Below the pieces are notes generated by a model that saw nothing but the letters and a program-made list of their open reading frames with translations, was not told where the DNA came from and did no database searches. Position numbers and translations under genes: made by a program. This document shows, piece after piece, positions 61,044 to 64,000 of a stretch of DNA of 64,000 nt; position 1 is the first letter of the stretch; every line of letters starts with the position of its first letter. Source of the stretch: Rhynchospora pubera (lineage: Eukaryota > Streptophyta > Magnoliopsida > Poales > Cyperaceae); the NCBI GenBank assembly GCA_028095005.1, contig CM051461.1:164520574-164584573 (forward strand), given 5' to 3'.

Positions 61044-62581
61044 GGGAAAAGTTTTATCAAAGATAAAAATACCCTTCAGATTTTTAAAAAGAACAAAAGA
61101 ACACAAACATTTTTAAAATGAGCACAACTATAGCGACATTGCTATTGCCGCTATAATCCAGCCTATATAGGATGGTTGAAATGACTAAAATATAAAAATA
61201 AAATAAAATATTTCCTTATAGCGGCAAAGGATTTGCCGCTATAAGACTTTCAATTTGTTTTTTTAGGGTCATGTTACTTTCATTTTTTTTTTTGCTTTTA
61301 TTTTTCCTTTTTCATTATAGCACAATTATTACAAACAAATTTTCGATTTTTCACTATAGCATCTATAAATTTATTTTGAAGTAAATTCAATAAATTGAAT
61401 GTTAAATTAATGAACCACCTTTAGATTTATCACAAAAATAGCATCTATATATTGTATATAGGGTTCTTTAATCGTGCGTGTCGTGTCGTGTCAAACACGA
61501 TCGTCGTGTTGGAGTCTCGTTTCGTGTCATGTTGTCATATCGTGTTAGCCGTGTCGGATTATTTTATTATTTTTTAAATAAAATATTTAAAAAATTAAAA
61601 GTTAAAAAGGAAAAATATTTACTGAGCATAATAATTTATTATTTGATTAAGTTTAAAACTTTTTATTAATATTTTTATAATAAATAATAATTTGATAAGA
61701 ACAATATGAATCCTAAATGGTAAATAATATAATGTAGTGTTATAAATTAGATTTAAATTATTAATTTTGTTTATATTATCAACATTAATAATTAAATTTC
61801 TGTTGATATGTCGTATCAGTTCGTGTTCGTGTCATGTTGTGTGTCTAATCGTGTCAATTTTTTAAAACTTCCAACACGAAACGATTATGACACCACACGA
61901 ATTTTTTAATTTTTTAATTTTTTTATTTTAAAAATAATAAAATAATCTGACACGGCTAGCACGATGTGCCAACACGACACGACACGACGTGTTAGTAGTG
62001 TGGTACCAAATTACGTGTTGTGTTAGCTCCTTTTACCATTTAGCACGATACGACACGATTAAAAAAGTAATTCATGTCAACAAGACACGACACGAGACTC
62101 CAACACGACGATCGTGTTTGACACGACCCGAGACGCACGATTGGAGAATCCTATATTCAATATATAGATGTTATTTTTCGTGATAAATCTAAAAGTAGTT
62201 CGTTAATTTAACCTCCAATTTATTGAATTTACTTCAAAGCAAATTTATAGATGCTATAGTAAAGAATCGAAAATTTGTTTGTGATAATTGTGCTATAACG
62301 AAAAGTAAAAATAAAAGCAAAAAAAAAAACGAAAAAAAAAATGAAAGTAACAGGCCGCTAAAAAGGAAAAAAAATGAAAGTCCTATAGCGGCAAATTCAT
62401 TGCCGCTATAAGGAAATTTTTTATTATTTTTTAATATTTTAGTCATTTCAACCATCCTATATAGGCTGGATTATAGCGGCAATAACAATGCCGCTATAGT
62501 TGTGCTCATTTTAAAAATATTTGTGTTCCTTTATTTTTTTTTAAATCTAGAGGGTATTTTTGTCTTTGATAAAAATTTTCC
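61044..62581. mobile_element. Mutator-like foldback element
   Basis: A 9-bp duplication gctcgtttc (61035-61043, 62582-62590) flanks inverted arms of about 500 bp each. The arms start gggaaaagttttatcaaag and its near complement. Each contains tatagcggca/tgccgctata hairpins and a cgtgtcgtgtcgtgtc block. The centre is AT-rich. No transposase. Duplication length and long arms fit a Mutator-type non-autonomous element. Confidence 0.88.
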
Positions 62582-62590
62582 GCTCGTTTC

Positions 62591-64000
62591 ATTAATTAAT
62601 GCTTAGCAGTCTATGCATTTCTTGTTTTCTTTCAAACGGTATATTGATATGCTTATATTGTGTACCAGAGTAATGAACTTTTTTTTACGACAAGAATAAC
62701 ATGGCACTATATATTATTTTACGTACTACTAGTCACCGGAAAACGAGTACAATTATATTAATAAAGTTGCAAATTAAAATGTTAAGAATGTTCACCAAAT
62801 GAGTGGCACTATTATTTTTTGTCGTGGGTTTGTTTGCAAATGAACTCACCTCACTCACTTTTTCTTTCTTTATTCTTTCTCTCTCTTTTCTGGGAACGGG
62901 ACAAAAAAGGTTAAAGTTCTCTCTTTCTCCGAGCATCAATTACCTTTGCATTGAAATCCAGTAAAATAGACTTGTCACTGACGCCGTCAGAGCCCGTGCA
63001 GCTATATATCCTGCGCACTGACATGTTTATTTCTCTAAATATCTAGTCAAAAGTTTATTATTAAAATAACAATTTTGATTATTTCTGTTTAAAATAATCA
63101 CGGTCCTACTTGTTTTAAAAATAAAATCTCGAGTGCATACAACACTACAACATAAGAAGAAATATACCAAACCTGTACAATATATATACTTTTTTGAGTT
63201 CTATACTTTCTTTGGAATTTAAGCCGACAACATTTTTTGTTTTTATATAACCAATTTTAACTTATTTAAAATACTTGCTCAGTTCAATGTTCCAAAGAAA
63301 TTTGTGAAATTAATTATTGTTATTGTTTCTCAATAAAGATTTTCGTTTTCTGTATATTTTTTTTGTTAATAATTCTATTCCATTAATATTGTAAATAATT
63401 CAAAGCGTGTCCGAATATATAATGTGCCAAATTTAAGAAACAACATGTATCGACATGATTAGCTAACTAACTAATATAATTAATCTTATAGGAGTGGAAT
63501 ACGCTTTTTTGAGCTCTTTTTATATTTACACTATGTGCTGGCCTGTAAAAGATGGATTAAGAACTTAAATCCGTTGATAATAAATAAGTGAATAATTTCA
63601 AAAATAGTTAATGTTAATGTTTTTAAAATTATCAAAATGACTTCTAATTAACTTTGATTCTCCAAATTTGAAATATAATGTAAATGGTAAATACTTATTC
63701 AAAGTTGCCGTTAATTAATTAATTTTAAACAATGATTTAAATAGCGGCCGCGATGACCGTAATAGCGTCGCTATAACAATATGACTTGGTAGACTGCTAT
63801 GCTGCTAAAATAAAAGTGCCGCTATAGCAGTATTTATTAGCATACAATAATACTACTTAAAAAGTATCTATTTTAACTTTTTATTTCTTATTGTCTAAAT
63901 GCGTAAAAATTAATAATATAAATGCATTTAGTGGTATTTTAGTGAAATATAACTATGCAATTTCTTATTTGTCGATATATAATTAGTATTACGAACATAT
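62591..64000. other. Intergenic; right 26-bp inverted repeat and a fragment of the gccgctata family
   Basis: No gene seen. 62976-63001 is the right copy of the 26-bp inverted repeat. 63740-63835 holds agcggccgc and gccgctatagcag motifs related to the hairpins in the foldback element to the left, probably a decayed relative. Confidence 0.5.

Overview
The window is plant nuclear DNA. It has AT-rich intergenic sequence, host genes split by GT-AG introns, and dense layers of retrotransposons and small inverted-repeat elements. Promoter-like GC patches with cacgtg and gtgggcc motifs recall monocots, but the sequence does not fix the species.

Three host genes can be supported. (1) Positions 3338-5683, minus strand: a four-exon LysM protein with a signal peptide and a GPI-type tail, of the chitin co-receptor (CEBiP/LYM2) type. 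I rebuilt all splice joins, giving 354 aa. (2) Positions 21653-26199, minus strand: an eleven-exon gene for the tryptophan-rich plastid starch protein EARLY STARVATION 1 (ESV1), rebuilt to 395 aa. (3) Positions 49616-49927, minus strand: an intronless 103-aa hydrophilic protein that I could not name.

The rest is mobile DNA. 1-3200 is a nest of foldback elements, one inserted inside another. 10474-20149 is a recent copia-type LTR element on the minus strand: two 1773-bp LTRs about 0.45% different, tRNA-Met primer site, 5-bp target duplication, and a body holding only wrecked pol. 28406-30621 is a young 5'-truncated LINE. 34095-48246 is a second LINE locus bounded by a perfect 18-bp target duplication; its ORF1 and ORF2 parts are separated by about 7.7 kb of foreign-looking sequence. 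51265-52629 is a hAT-type element with 8-bp duplications. 55383-60124 is a Ty3/gypsy-type element with no pol, a truncated left LTR and an unfamiliar 401-aa ORF. 61044-62581 is a Mutator-type foldback with a 9-bp duplication.

The most unusual material is the 7.7-kb block inside the second LINE locus (about 35.4-43.1 kb). It is built from successive blocks of diverged tandem repeats that are crowded with perfect hairpins. Where copies can be compared, stems change in a paired way while loops stay constant. Five hairpins at 40469-40667 share one 8-nt loop (cttattct) on different stems. Two 160-bp units at about 36926-37245 differ at five base pairs in two stems and every difference is compensated. 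Either an RNA fold is conserved or a copying mechanism rewrites one arm from the other. I do not know a described element with this design.
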